Shown here: piece by piece, positions 11,043 through 20,534 of the stretch
Numbering within the stretch: the first letter of the stretch is position 1
Layout of the letters: every line of letters begins with the position of its first letter
DNA from: Rachicladosporium sp. CCFEE 5018
Lineage: Eukaryota; Ascomycota; Dothideomycetes; Cladosporiales; Cladosporiaceae
Assembly: GCA_002077045.2 (NCBI GenBank)
Contig: KZ111163.1
Location: forward strand, 247,880-311,879
DNA: 64,000 nt
Direction of reading: 5' to 3'
Translations under genes and position numbers: made by a program
The notes under the pieces: model-generated
Told to the model about the DNA's origin: nothing
The model's input: only the letters and a program-made list of their open reading frames with translations
Databases searched by the model: none

Positions 11043-12056
11043 ATGGCAGGGTTGAACTCGTTGCCAGAATTGCGGCTGCCACTCGTGGCCTGGCGAAAGC
11101 AAAGGACTCGGATTTCAGACATAGCGCTCAATCCTGAGATGTATGTCGCAGATACGTGGCATGCCCAACATCAGCTTGTCCAGACCAGATATGAGGCACT
11201 TGGTTTCCGCTGGCAAGGCTTCTACGGGAGCGAAGCTGACAGGCCGCGCAAGCAAGCTTTCGACAAGCTGCTAGTTCTGCACGCAGACTCGCATGACTTC
11301 TCGATGGACCGCGACTTCCTCGTAGCATCTTTCCTGCATACATACGGAGGGATAATCTGGCCGATCCGTTATCCGAGGTCCCATTTAGTGGAGGGCGCTA
11401 TCGCATATGGATGGAATGAACGGGATGCGGACGCGACAACAGGGTGGTTGAGCGAGTCGGCAGACCCAGTTCAGTGGAGAGCGAGTTCGTTAGTTGGAGA
11501 AGCGCTGGCTGCGTACTTCGAGGCGCTTATGGTGGGGCACGAGTTGGAAACTTACAGAGGCCCGAAGGCTACGGCGCACCGCGTGACTGAGCTGCTATGG
11601 GCCATCACAAGCCCGCGCGCTGGGACTCGGAAACGGGAACGATAGGAACGTCGACTTAATTTGCCGCCGCCAGTGCAATTGCTTGACAGGGCCTCGCAAG
11701 TGCAGCGCCAGAGCCATTGTCTGCACGAGGCGGAGGAGCTGGATGAACGGGAGCTCGAGGCTGAGGGGGAGGCTGCAAGAAGGAGACCTGGTCCAGGGAT
11801 CGCGCGAGACACTCCTCTCGCGCCTGGAGAGAGCGTTGATCGGTATACAGATGGCGTCATTGACTCCACAGACGACGCGGACGCTGGGCCGCACGTTGCA
11901 GCCGACGACGAGGACCCACGAGATACATCCGTTGCCTCAGAAGAGATCGGGAATCTGAATGGAAATGAGGCATTCGAGACCGCTGACAAGCTATGGGCCG
12001 ACCTGCAGGCTTCGGAAGCATTGGCGAGGTGGGTGTCTCTGGCGCTTCATCAGTAA
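11043..12056 (+). pseudogene. Uncharacterised protein, one frame interrupted by TAG at 11643-11645
   Basis: ATG at 11043 opens 200 codons. They include FLVASFLHTYGGIIWP, RYPRSHL and ALAAYFEALMVG, which parallel motifs in the gene at 9611, so the two are probably old tandem relatives. A single TAG at 11643-11645 stops the frame, but the same frame stays open on its far side for another 136 codons to 12056, giving a charged, Glu/Asp-rich tail (EAEELDERELEAEGEAARRR). CAG to TAG is one C-to-T change, so this may be a nonsense allele of a longer protein of about 337 residues. Alternatives are a genuine 200-aa protein with a chance downstream ORF, readthrough, or a consensus error. Confidence 0.5.
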
Positions 12057-13000
12057 GATCCGACTTCGTGATGGCAAGGACAGGATAGCTCCGGCAAGCG
12101 ATGGCATCGCACAGCATAGGGTTGAAAGGACGTCTTCGTGACCTTACGGACTTAGGACCAGCACCCAGCTTGCATCCGGGAACGTCAAAAATGATGGCAA
12201 TGCCCACTACACGCTCGTCATTGCAAGGTTCGCCAACGCAGGCGCCAGACCTGGAGGAATGAGCCCTGGCAAGTTGAGCTCTGATACTTATCACTCATGG
12301 AATGGAAATGACGAATTGCTTTGATCTCTCGATCAGCTCGGTGACATGATGTCTGATTCCTGCGAACCGATACCTACGAAGCTCATTTGTTGTATGACTT
12401 CCGTCGTGCACTCTCACGGCAGATGTCTGCAGAATTTCTCGCCGAAGTAATCTTCGCTTTGAGCCATGTCGTGTAGTGATCTGAATTTGACGGTGTGCAC
12501 ACTGGCAAGACTGGCAGTGAGTGAGGCCGCTGTGGCTGATGAGGTTAGGTTGAGGCTTCCATTCTGGAACCTTCCACCGCTTCAACGCCGAACGCTTGCT
12601 CCGTTGACGACGGGATCGTTGTACCTAGGAGGTTTCTATGCTACACATACTCACATCGCGCGCTCTTCACACGTTCTGTTACTTGAATCTCTGCTATCAT
12701 CAGCCCACAAGGACATCGTGCAGTGTGAGCGGAAACAATCAGAGATCCATCCACCAGCTTGGCAAGGGTAAGTTCAGCCTCCGGCAGGCAATCGCGCTAC
12801 CCGCGATTAGCTAATTTTTGTGGCCTTTCACTTGCCATCGTCATCTCTTCTACACATTTCTACAGTGCTGACTGGCTGGATTCAGCTCTCCTGCATAGAG
12901 AAGGAAAATCAGAAGCACCTGAGGTCCGACAGACAACACCAAATCCCGCCCTGGAAAGATCCTCTAGCACATACCACAGCCCAACAATCACTCATTCACC
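12057..13000. other. Intergenic / promoter of the DnaJ gene
   Basis: About 940 bp. It holds a heat-shock-element-like motif (separate entry) and the leader of the DnaJ gene. The small ORFs show no recognisable protein. Confidence 0.5.
12562..12574 (+). promoter_or_regulatory. Heat shock element upstream of DnaJ
   Basis: TTCtgGAAccTTC is a perfect three-unit inverted array for heat shock factor. It lies about 430 bp before the DnaJ start. Ydj1-type genes are known Hsf1 targets, so the placement makes sense; binding is inferred. Confidence 0.55.
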
Positions 13001-14344
13001 ATGGTCAAGGAGACCAAGTTCTACGATGTGCTGGGCGTAGCACCAGATGCCACAGATGCACAGCTGAAGAGCGCGTACCGCAAGGGTGCCCTTAGACATC
13101 ACCCCGACAAAAACCCCTCGGCAGACGCCGCCGAGAAGTTCAAGGAAATATCACATGCTTACGAAACACTTTCGGAACCCCAGAAGCGTCAACTCTACGA
13201 CAACTATGGCGAGGCCGGTCTTGAGCAGGGTGGCGGAATGGGAGGAGGTGGTGGTATGGCAGCTGAGGACCTGTTTGCACAGTTCTTCGGTGGCGGCGGA
13301 GGAGGAGGAGGGTTCGGTGGCATGTTCGGCGGCGGCGGACGCGACACTGGACCAAAGAAGGCACGCACAATCAACCACCAGCACAAAGTCTCGCTCGAGG
13401 ACATCTACCGCGGCAAGGTCTCGAAGCTGGCACTGCAAAAGAGCGTCATCTGCCCGAAGTGCGAGGGCCGTGGCGGTAAGGAAGGCGCGGTGAAGACTTG
13501 CGCTGGCTGCAACGGGCAGGGTATGAAGACGATGATGAGGCAGATGGGACCGATGATCCAGCGCTTCCAGACCGTGTGCCCGGATTGCAATGGTGAGGGC
13601 GAGCAGATTCGCGAGAAGGATAAGTGCAAGCAGTGCCACGGCAAGAAGACGATTATCGAGCGGAAGGTGCTGCACGTGCATGTCGACCGTGGTGTGCAGC
13701 CGGGTACGAAGATCGACTTCAGAGGTGAAGGCGATCAGATGCCCGGCGTGGAGCCGGGCGATGTGCAGTTCGAGATCGACCAGAAGCCTCATCCGAGGTT
13801 CCAGCGCAAGGGAGACGATCTGTTCTACCACGCAAAGATTGACCTGTTGACTGCACTCGCTGGTGGCGCGATCTACATCGAGCATCTTGATGAGCGGTGG
13901 TTGACAGTGGAGATCCTCCCAGGCGAGGTTATCTCACCAGGTAAGCGATATCACTCCAATCTCAATACCGTACAGCATACTGACATAATCGCAGGCGAGA
14001 TCAAAGTCATCCGCGGCCAGGGCATGCCCTCTTACCGCCACCACGACTTCGGCAACCTCTACGTACAGTTCGACGTCGAATTACCCGACAAGCTCTTCGG
14101 TCCCAAAGACGCCGAGGGCAACCCAACGACCATCAACGACCGCCAGATCAAAGCACTCGAATCTGTGCTACCTCCCAGGAAGCCCCAGGCCATCCCACCG
14201 CCAGACGCTATGACGGAGGACTACCAACTCGAGACTGTCGAGAGCGGACGCGAAGCTGGCAGGGCGAACATGGGCAATGGCATGGAGGACGATGAGGACG
14301 AGATGCACGCTGGCGGCGAGCGCGTGCAGTGCGCGTCGCAGTAG
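13001..14344 (+). CDS. YDJ1: Type I Hsp40 / DnaJ co-chaperone, Ydj1-like (copy 1, complete)
   Basis: Co-chaperone that delivers clients to cytosolic Hsp70 and stimulates its ATPase. Exons 13001-13940 and 13995-14344 give 429 residues; the 54-bp intron is in frame, so unspliced reading adds 18 spurious residues. The J domain holds HPD at residues 34-36. A Gly-rich linker, four CxxCxGxG-type zinc repeats (CPKCEGRG, CAGCNGQG, CPDCNGEG, CKQCHGKK) and the client-binding C-terminal domain follow. The protein ends CASQ, a CaaX box for farnesylation and the same four residues as yeast Ydj1, so it probably sits on the ER face. The ATG has the context caccATGG. From 13461 onward the sequence is repeated after the first gap. 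Confidence 0.95.
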   Translation: MVKETKFYDVLGVAPDATDAQLKSAYRKGALRHHPDKNPSADAAEKFKEISHAYETLSEPQKRQLYDNYGEAGLEQGGGMGGGGGMAAEDLFAQFFGGGGGGGGFGGMFGGGGRDTGPKKARTINHQHKVSLEDIYRGKVSKLALQKSVICPKCEGRGGKEGAVKTCAGCNGQGMKTMMRQMGPMIQRFQTVCPDCNGEGEQIREKDKCKQCHGKKTIIERKVLHVHVDRGVQPGTKIDFRGEGDQMPGVEPGDVQFEIDQKPHPRFQRKGDDLFYHAKIDLLTALAGGAIYIEHLDERWLTVEILPGEVISPGKRYHSNLNTVQHTDIIAGEIKVIRGQGMPSYRHHDFGNLYVQFDVELPDKLFGPKDAEGNPTTINDRQIKALESVLPPRKPQAIPPPDAMTEDYQLETVESGREAGRANMGNGMEDDEDEMHAGGERVQCASQ

Positions 14345-15084
14345 AAGAGGTATAGACTAGGAATGGGGGTAATACGATCGATGACGAACGTTTGGCTTGC
14401 TTGGTTTGAAGTACCCTGATGAGCATCAATCAGCGTCCACGGGAGGCAGGCGTTAGGCGTCGTGTCGATGGCATGATACATGGGGGCAGGGTAGATTAGA
14501 AGTTCTTCGAGGATAGCTGGAGTAACATCGAGTGTGCTACTGTACGCTGTAGTACCCGCATTGGCCTCTTCAGCTGCCTAGGCTCAAGTTGCAGGCCATT
14601 CTGCACAGCACTACCTCTATTCTCAGCAATGAAGTGTAAGGCAGCCCGCTCCAGCACACACGAAGCATCTAAAAAATCTGATCTATCGCTGGCAGTACGA
14701 GCTGCACGTTGGACAGTAGCATTCGCATTAAGCGCACTCCACTAGAACGTGCTGTCTGCATTTGAGTATCAAGCATATGTATGATCGCCATAGAGGGTTC
14801 GGCACGATCCTCGGCTGCAGCTGCCGTGTCCCCTTTGTGTCGATCTGGCTTACTTATGGGGACATATTCTAGGGTCTTTGTCGTTGACAGCAACGTCAGC
14901 ACGGCACGGTGACCTTTGGACGTTGATTTCATAGGCTGACGATTGGCTGACACGCACGATCCGCCCATATTCATTGGAAAGAAATGCATGCACGAACGAC
15001 GTAAATGGGACCGATCACCGAGACCACATTTAGCGACCTTTGCTCGCTAGGCGCGAGCACACTTGCTTCTGGAGTGTGTCAACG
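14345..15084. other. Intergenic, DnaJ to KEX2 (copy 1)
   Basis: About 740 bp of terminator and promoter sequence. It appears identical to 19795-20534, unusual for noncoding DNA flanked by diverged sequence. A 106-aa minus-strand ORF (14989-14669) is present in both copies, but identity here says nothing about selection. Confidence 0.5.
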
Positions 15085-17571
15085 ATGATGAAGTTGACTC
15101 GCGCGCTCATAGCGATCTCATCGATACTATCTCCTGTGCTGGCAGCACGAGACTACGACACTCACGACTACTACGCAGTTCACCTGAAGCAAGGTGTTCG
15201 ACCTGAGGATGTATCCTCGGCACTGGATCTTCACTACGATGGACCCCTTGGCAAACTAGATGACCATCATATCTTCCGCACACATCGGCAACATGGCTAC
15301 GATCACATCGAGACGGCGAGAGGGGACCTCAAATGGCGGCGGCGGAAGCGGGAAGCCGGATCCGATGAGCTTCATGCGCTGGACCATGTCTTGCTCTCGC
15401 AGAAGCAGGAGCTGCACAAGCGATTCCCGCTAATAAAACGAAGCGTATTACCGCCTCTTGTCCAGGAAGCGCAGCTACAGCGACGACAGGGCGAAGCGCC
15501 CGTGGACGCGGCAGTGCAAATGGGGATAGACTTGGCAAAAGCGTTGGATATTGGTGATCCTATCTTCCAGGAGCAATGGCACTTGTATAATCACGTGCAA
15601 CTTGGGCATGACATAAATGTCACCGGTGTTTGGGCACAGGGGATTACGGGAAAGAACAGTACGATCAGTATTGTGGACGATGGATTGGATATGGACAGCG
15701 ATGATTTGAAGGATAATTACTTTGCGGAGGGGAGCTATGACTTTAATGATCAGGTCGATGATCCGAAGCCGCGGTTGAGTGACGATCGACACGGCACACG
15801 ATGTGCTGGGGAGGTGGCGGCTGTGAAGAACAATGTCTGCGGCGTTGGAGTTGCGTACGATTCGAAGGTCGCAGGCGAACGGATTTTGTCCAAGATAATA
15901 TCGGACGCCGACGAGGCCGAGGCCATGAACTACGCATTTGAGAAGAACCACATTTACTCTTGCTCTTGGGGACCGCCCGACGACGGCACAGCGATGGAGG
16001 GACCCGGTGTGCTTATTCGGCGGGCAATGGTAAATGGTGTGCAGAAGGGTCGACAAGGCTTAGGATCGATTTATGTGTTTGCCATCGGAAATGGTGCTGC
16101 CAATGACGACAACTGCAATTTTGACGGATATACGAACAGCATCTACTCCGTTAGTGTCGGTGGCATCGATCGCAAGGGGCTGCATCCGTATTACTCCGAG
16201 AAGTGCAGCGCTCAGCTTGTAGTCACGTACTCCTCGGGCTCTGGCGATGCGATACACACAACGGATGTGGGGCAGAACAAATGCTACAACAGCCATGGCG
16301 GCACGTCTGCGGCAGGTCCCTTAGTCGCTGGGATCTACGCACTGATGCTGGAGGTCAACCCCAAGCTCGGATGGCGAGACTTCCAATGGCTCACAGCACT
16401 CACTGCTGTCAAGGTCGAGAATCCAGGTGATTGGCAGCTGAATAAGGCTTTCGGTAGGGAGTTCTCGCATCAGTATGGCTATGGCAAGGCCGATGCGTGG
16501 GCTTTGGTCGAAGCTGCTAAGACCTGGAAGAACGTCAAGCCGCAGGCGTGGTACTACTCGCCCTGGCAGCATGTCAAGCACGAGGTACCGCAAGGTGATC
16601 AAGGACTTGCCAGCACTGTACAGGTCACCGCGGAGATGCTAAAACACGCCAATCTTGAGCGTTTGGAACACGTCACAGTGACGATGAACGTCGAACATAT
16701 GCGTAGAGGAGATCTGTCTGTAGAGCTGAGATCGCCCTCGGGTATGGTCTCCCACCTGGCCACGCATCGCCGAAACGACAATGCCGCTGCAGGGTACGTC
16801 GATTGGACTTTCATGTCAGTTGCTCACTGGGCCGAGTCCGGCATCGGCAACTGGACGGTCGTTGTGAAGGACACCCTCGTCGATGACAATAAAGGTAGCT
16901 TCACGGACTGGCGCCTCCGTCTCTGGGGTGAAAGCATCGATGCCTCGAAGCAACCTCTACTACCGTTGCCGACAGATCACGATGACGACGATCATGATCG
17001 TGAAGATGCTGTCGTAGGCACTACCTCCGTAGCGGTCCCGACTGAGACTGGCGCACCAGCAGGCAACCCAACGGACCACATTGATCGTCCCGTAAATGCC
17101 AAACCCACCTCTACTCCATCCTCCACACCTACTGAGACTTCACCTGCTGAATCTCTCCCAGCCACCCCAACATCAACCAACAGTGACTTCCTTCCTCGGC
17201 CCTTCCCGACCTTCGGAGCCTCCAAGCGGACGCAAGTCTGGATCTACGGCGCCGCAGTCCTCATCGTCGTCTTCCTCGCCGCACTACTAGGCTACTACCT
17301 CTATCAGCGCCGAAAACGGGCGCGATGGATGAGTCGCGACGACTACGGCTTCGAGATGGTGGACCATGATGACGGTGACGGTGCCGCGCCGGGCATCGTC
17401 GGTGGCAAGAAGAATCGCAGGGCTGGGGAGCTATACGACGCTTTCGCTGAGGGGAGCGATGGCGAGGAGGAGTCTTTTGGGCTTGGAGAGAGTAGTGAGG
17501 ACGAGGAAGGGGACGAGCACGGGAAGGAGAGGTATCGGGATGTGGAGGTGCCGAAGGAGAGCGAGAAGTAG
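15085..17571 (+). CDS. KEX2: Kexin, Golgi subtilisin-like proprotein convertase (copy 1)
   Basis: Calcium-dependent serine protease of the late Golgi that cuts after Lys-Arg and Arg-Arg in secretory precursors. The ATG at 15085 gives a signal peptide (TRALIAISSILSPVLA); upstream codons in the open frame lack an ATG. The propeptide carries basic sites (KRFPLIKRS), as expected for self-processing. The catalytic triad is Asp198 (IVDDGLD), His236 (DRHGTRCAG) and Ser408 (HGGTSAAGP), with Asn336 in the oxyanion hole. A P domain follows to about residue 620, then a Ser/Thr/Pro stalk, a membrane span near 718-740 and an acidic cytosolic tail of retrieval type. 828 residues, close to yeast Kex2. Identical to copy 2 up to 16532, then about 4-5% different. 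Confidence 0.95.
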   Translation: MMKLTRALIAISSILSPVLAARDYDTHDYYAVHLKQGVRPEDVSSALDLHYDGPLGKLDDHHIFRTHRQHGYDHIETARGDLKWRRRKREAGSDELHALDHVLLSQKQELHKRFPLIKRSVLPPLVQEAQLQRRQGEAPVDAAVQMGIDLAKALDIGDPIFQEQWHLYNHVQLGHDINVTGVWAQGITGKNSTISIVDDGLDMDSDDLKDNYFAEGSYDFNDQVDDPKPRLSDDRHGTRCAGEVAAVKNNVCGVGVAYDSKVAGERILSKIISDADEAEAMNYAFEKNHIYSCSWGPPDDGTAMEGPGVLIRRAMVNGVQKGRQGLGSIYVFAIGNGAANDDNCNFDGYTNSIYSVSVGGIDRKGLHPYYSEKCSAQLVVTYSSGSGDAIHTTDVGQNKCYNSHGGTSAAGPLVAGIYALMLEVNPKLGWRDFQWLTALTAVKVENPGDWQLNKAFGREFSHQYGYGKADAWALVEAAKTWKNVKPQAWYYSPWQHVKHEVPQGDQGLASTVQVTAEMLKHANLERLEHVTVTMNVEHMRRGDLSVELRSPSGMVSHLATHRRNDNAAAGYVDWTFMSVAHWAESGIGNWTVVVKDTLVDDNKGSFTDWRLRLWGESIDASKQPLLPLPTDHDDDDHDREDAVVGTTSVAVPTETGAPAGNPTDHIDRPVNAKPTSTPSSTPTETSPAESLPATPTSTNSDFLPRPFPTFGASKRTQVWIYGAAVLIVVFLAALLGYYLYQRRKRARWMSRDDYGFEMVDHDDGDGAAPGIVGGKKNRRAGELYDAFAEGSDGEEESFGLGESSEDEEGDEHGKERYRDVEVPKESEK

Positions 17572-18281
17572 GAGTCTGGGTGGGGATTTGTACTGGGTAG
17601 CCGAGGTGTTGGGAGATGGGCAAAGGATTGCATAGAAATCAGTCTAGGATTGTACGATCACTCTGAATAGTACAGAACCGTTTTCGAGCATGTGCATCGA
17701 TCTCTTCACAAGATGAAGCAATGAAGCCGGTTTAAGCTTTCGGCTCAAGCCGCAACGAACGGCCAAGGAGTCGCGTCTCATGTCGTCTCCTTCCATTGTC
17801 GACTACATGTACATGTATCTTTTCCCATCAATTGATCTACCAGCCGTCCCAGAGACTCATACTGGCAACGTTGACGCGCCAACCCTTTGCTCCTACGCAG
17901 TGGCTCGCCAACTTCGCACCAGTGGGCGTTCACCTACTCTCGTCATGACGTGGGAACGAAGCTGCCATTCACATCTCGCGTGGTTTGATGCTTCACCACA
18001 ATCAGTATTCACTGACTTCATGATTTCAAGCTCAGCTGATCAAATGCGATTACCGTTTGCAGAGGAGTGGCAGCCGACTTGGCAAGCGCCTGTAGTGGCG
18101 ATGGAATGCATGGAGAGAAATAAGGTGCCCGCCCGAATAGCCCAGGAATGTAGAGTAAGTCCGTCAACAACGCGTCTCGCGTGGAGAGTGTCTCGCAAGA
18201 TTCTGCTTCAATCGTTGCCTCTCGGCCGTGCTCGTTGTCGGTACTGCATTCAAGAAACCACAGTGATATTGCGTCGTCACG
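17572..18281. other. Intergenic, KEX2 to GH16 (copy 1)
   Basis: About 710 bp. It differs from 23022-23684 (663 bp) by many substitutions and indels, so the ORF at 17780-18349 is not kept in the other copy and is not a gene. It presumably contains the GH16 promoter. Confidence 0.55.
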
Positions 18282-18810
18282 ATGCGGTCCTCGCCACTCA
18301 TTTCGAGGATCGCTGTCTTCTTGTTTCCCTCCTTCTTTCTCGTTGCTAATGCACAAAGCGTTCCCGGTGGAGCATACTACCCAGGCAATGGAGCGCCGGC
18401 AGCAGGCACGTACAAGCTGATTGATGATTACAACCCGGCGATCTTCTTCAACAAATTCAACTTCTACAATGATTATGATCCGACGTATGGCCACGTGCAG
18501 TATGTGAACAAGCAGACGGCGCAGCAAAATGGCTACGCTACAGTGTCGAATGGTAACAAGTCGGCGCTCATCTCGGTGGACACGACCAACAAGTGGCCGA
18601 ATGGCGGACCTGGACGACCGGCGGTCAGGCTAATTAGCGACAATACATACACGCATGGCCTGTTCATTCTGGATGTCGCACATATGCCGACTGGATGTGG
18701 GACGTGGCCAGCGTACTGGCTGCTGGGACCCAATTGGCCGTATACTGGCGAATTCGGTAAGTGCGACAGGGACTAGGGAACTGTGATCAGTCCATCTCTG
18801 ACCACAGTGC
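18282..18810 (+). CDS. GH16 glucanase, exon 1 only (copy 1, cut by the gap)
   Basis: Exon 1 (18282-18756) encodes a signal peptide (FLFPSFFLVANAQS) and the start of a GH16 beta-glucanase domain (GTYKLIDDYNPAIFF, GTWPAYWLLGPNWPYTGEF). The donor GTAAGT follows, and the contig ends at 18810, three bases upstream of where the intron's acceptor AG begins in the other copy (24214-24215). Exon 1 differs from copy 2 by one residue (Ile7 versus Val7) and several silent changes. It is probably the other allele of the gene at 23685 rather than a separate truncated gene. Confidence 0.8.
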
Positions 18811-18910
18811 NNNNNNNNNNNNNNNNNNNNNNNNNNNNNNNNNNNNNNNNNNNNNNNNNNNNNNNNNNNNNNNNNNNNNNNNNNNNNNNNNNNNNNNNNN
18901 NNNNNNNNNN
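18811..18910. other. Assembly gap, 100 N
   Basis: Exactly 100 N, a placeholder length. Left sequence ends in the GH16 intron; right sequence starts inside DnaJ zinc repeat 1. See the finding on duplicated flanks. Confidence 0.99.
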
Positions 18911-19794
18911 GCGAGGGCCGTGGCGGTAAGGAAGGCGCGGTGAAGACTTGCGCTGGCTGCAACGGGCAGGGTATGAAGACGATGATGAGGCAGATGGGAC
19001 CGATGATCCAACGCTTCCAGACCGTGTGCCCGGATTGTAATGGTGAGGGCGAGCAGATTCGCGAGAAGGATAAGTGCAAGCAGTGCCACGGCAAGAAGAC
19101 GATTATCGAGCGGAAGGTGTTGCACGTGCATGTCGACCGTGGTGTGCAGCCGGGTACGAAGATTGACTTCAGAGGTGAAGGCGATCAGATGCCGGGCGTG
19201 GAGCCGGGCGATGTGCAGTTCGAGATCGACCAGAAGCCTCATCCGAGGTTCCAGCGCAAGGGTGACGATCTGTTCTACCACGCAAAGATTGACCTGTTGA
19301 CTGCACTCGCTGGTGGCGCGATCTACATCGAGCATCTTGATGAGCGGTGGTTGACAGTGGAGATCCTCCCAGGCGAGGTTATCTCACCAGGTAAGCGATA
19401 TCACTCCAATCTCAATACCGTACAGCATACTGACATAATCGCAGGCGAGATCAAAGTCATCCGCGGCCAGGGCATGCCCTCTTACCGCCACCACGACTTC
19501 GGCAACCTCTACGTACAGTTCGACGTCGAATTCCCCGACAAGCTCTTCGGTCCCAAAGACGCCGAGGGCAACCCAACGACCATCAACGACCGCCAGATCA
19601 AAGCACTCGAATCTGTGCTACCTCCCAGGAAGCCCCAGGCCATCCCACCGCCAGACGCTATGACGGAGGACTACCAACTCGAGACTGTCGAGAGCGGACG
19701 CGAAGCTGGCAGGGCGAACATGGGCAATGGCATGGAGGACGATGAGGACGAGATGCACGCTGGCGGCGAGCGCGTGCAGTGCGCGTCGCAGTAG
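18911..19794 (+). CDS. YDJ1: DnaJ/Ydj1-like, 3' part (copy 2)
   Basis: Corresponds base for base to 13461-14344 (offset 5450). It begins within the first zinc repeat, so the J domain, Gly-rich linker and start are missing. Exons 18911-19390 and 19445-19794 keep the same intron and CASQ end. About seven substitutions separate the copies, all before 19533; one changes Leu to Phe in FDVEFPDK. This is a contig-edge fragment, most likely an allele of the 13001 gene and not a decayed paralogue. Confidence 0.85.
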
Positions 19795-20534
19795 AAGAGG
19801 TATAGACTAGGAATGGGGGTAATACGATCGATGACGAACGTTTGGCTTGCTTGGTTTGAAGTACCCTGATGAGCATCAATCAGCGTCCACGGGAGGCAGG
19901 CGTTAGGCGTCGTGTCGATGGCATGATACATGGGGGCAGGGTAGATTAGAAGTTCTTCGAGGATAGCTGGAGTAACATCGAGTGTGCTACTGTACGCTGT
20001 AGTACCCGCATTGGCCTCTTCAGCTGCCTAGGCTCAAGTTGCAGGCCATTCTGCACAGCACTACCTCTATTCTCAGCAATGAAGTGTAAGGCAGCCCGCT
20101 CCAGCACACACGAAGCATCTAAAAAATCTGATCTATCGCTGGCAGTACGAGCTGCACGTTGGACAGTAGCATTCGCATTAAGCGCACTCCACTAGAACGT
20201 GCTGTCTGCATTTGAGTATCAAGCATATGTATGATCGCCATAGAGGGTTCGGCACGATCCTCGGCTGCAGCTGCCGTGTCCCCTTTGTGTCGATCTGGCT
20301 TACTTATGGGGACATATTCTAGGGTCTTTGTCGTTGACAGCAACGTCAGCACGGCACGGTGACCTTTGGACGTTGATTTCATAGGCTGACGATTGGCTGA
20401 CACGCACGATCCGCCCATATTCATTGGAAAGAAATGCATGCACGAACGACGTAAATGGGACCGATCACCGAGACCACATTTAGCGACCTTTGCTCGCTAG
20501 GCGCGAGCACACTTGCTTCTGGAGTGTGTCAACG
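19795..20534. other. Intergenic, DnaJ to KEX2 (copy 2)
   Basis: Appears identical to 14345-15084. No gene recognised. Confidence 0.5.

Noticed and set aside
13151..13885. 244-codon minus-strand ORF under DnaJ
   Set aside because: Antisense to a conserved chaperone frame; no recognisable domain.
17780..18349. 189-codon plus-strand ORF between KEX2 and the GH16 gene
   Set aside because: Not preserved in the other copy (23022-23684), where indels change the frame, and it overlaps the GH16 start in another frame.
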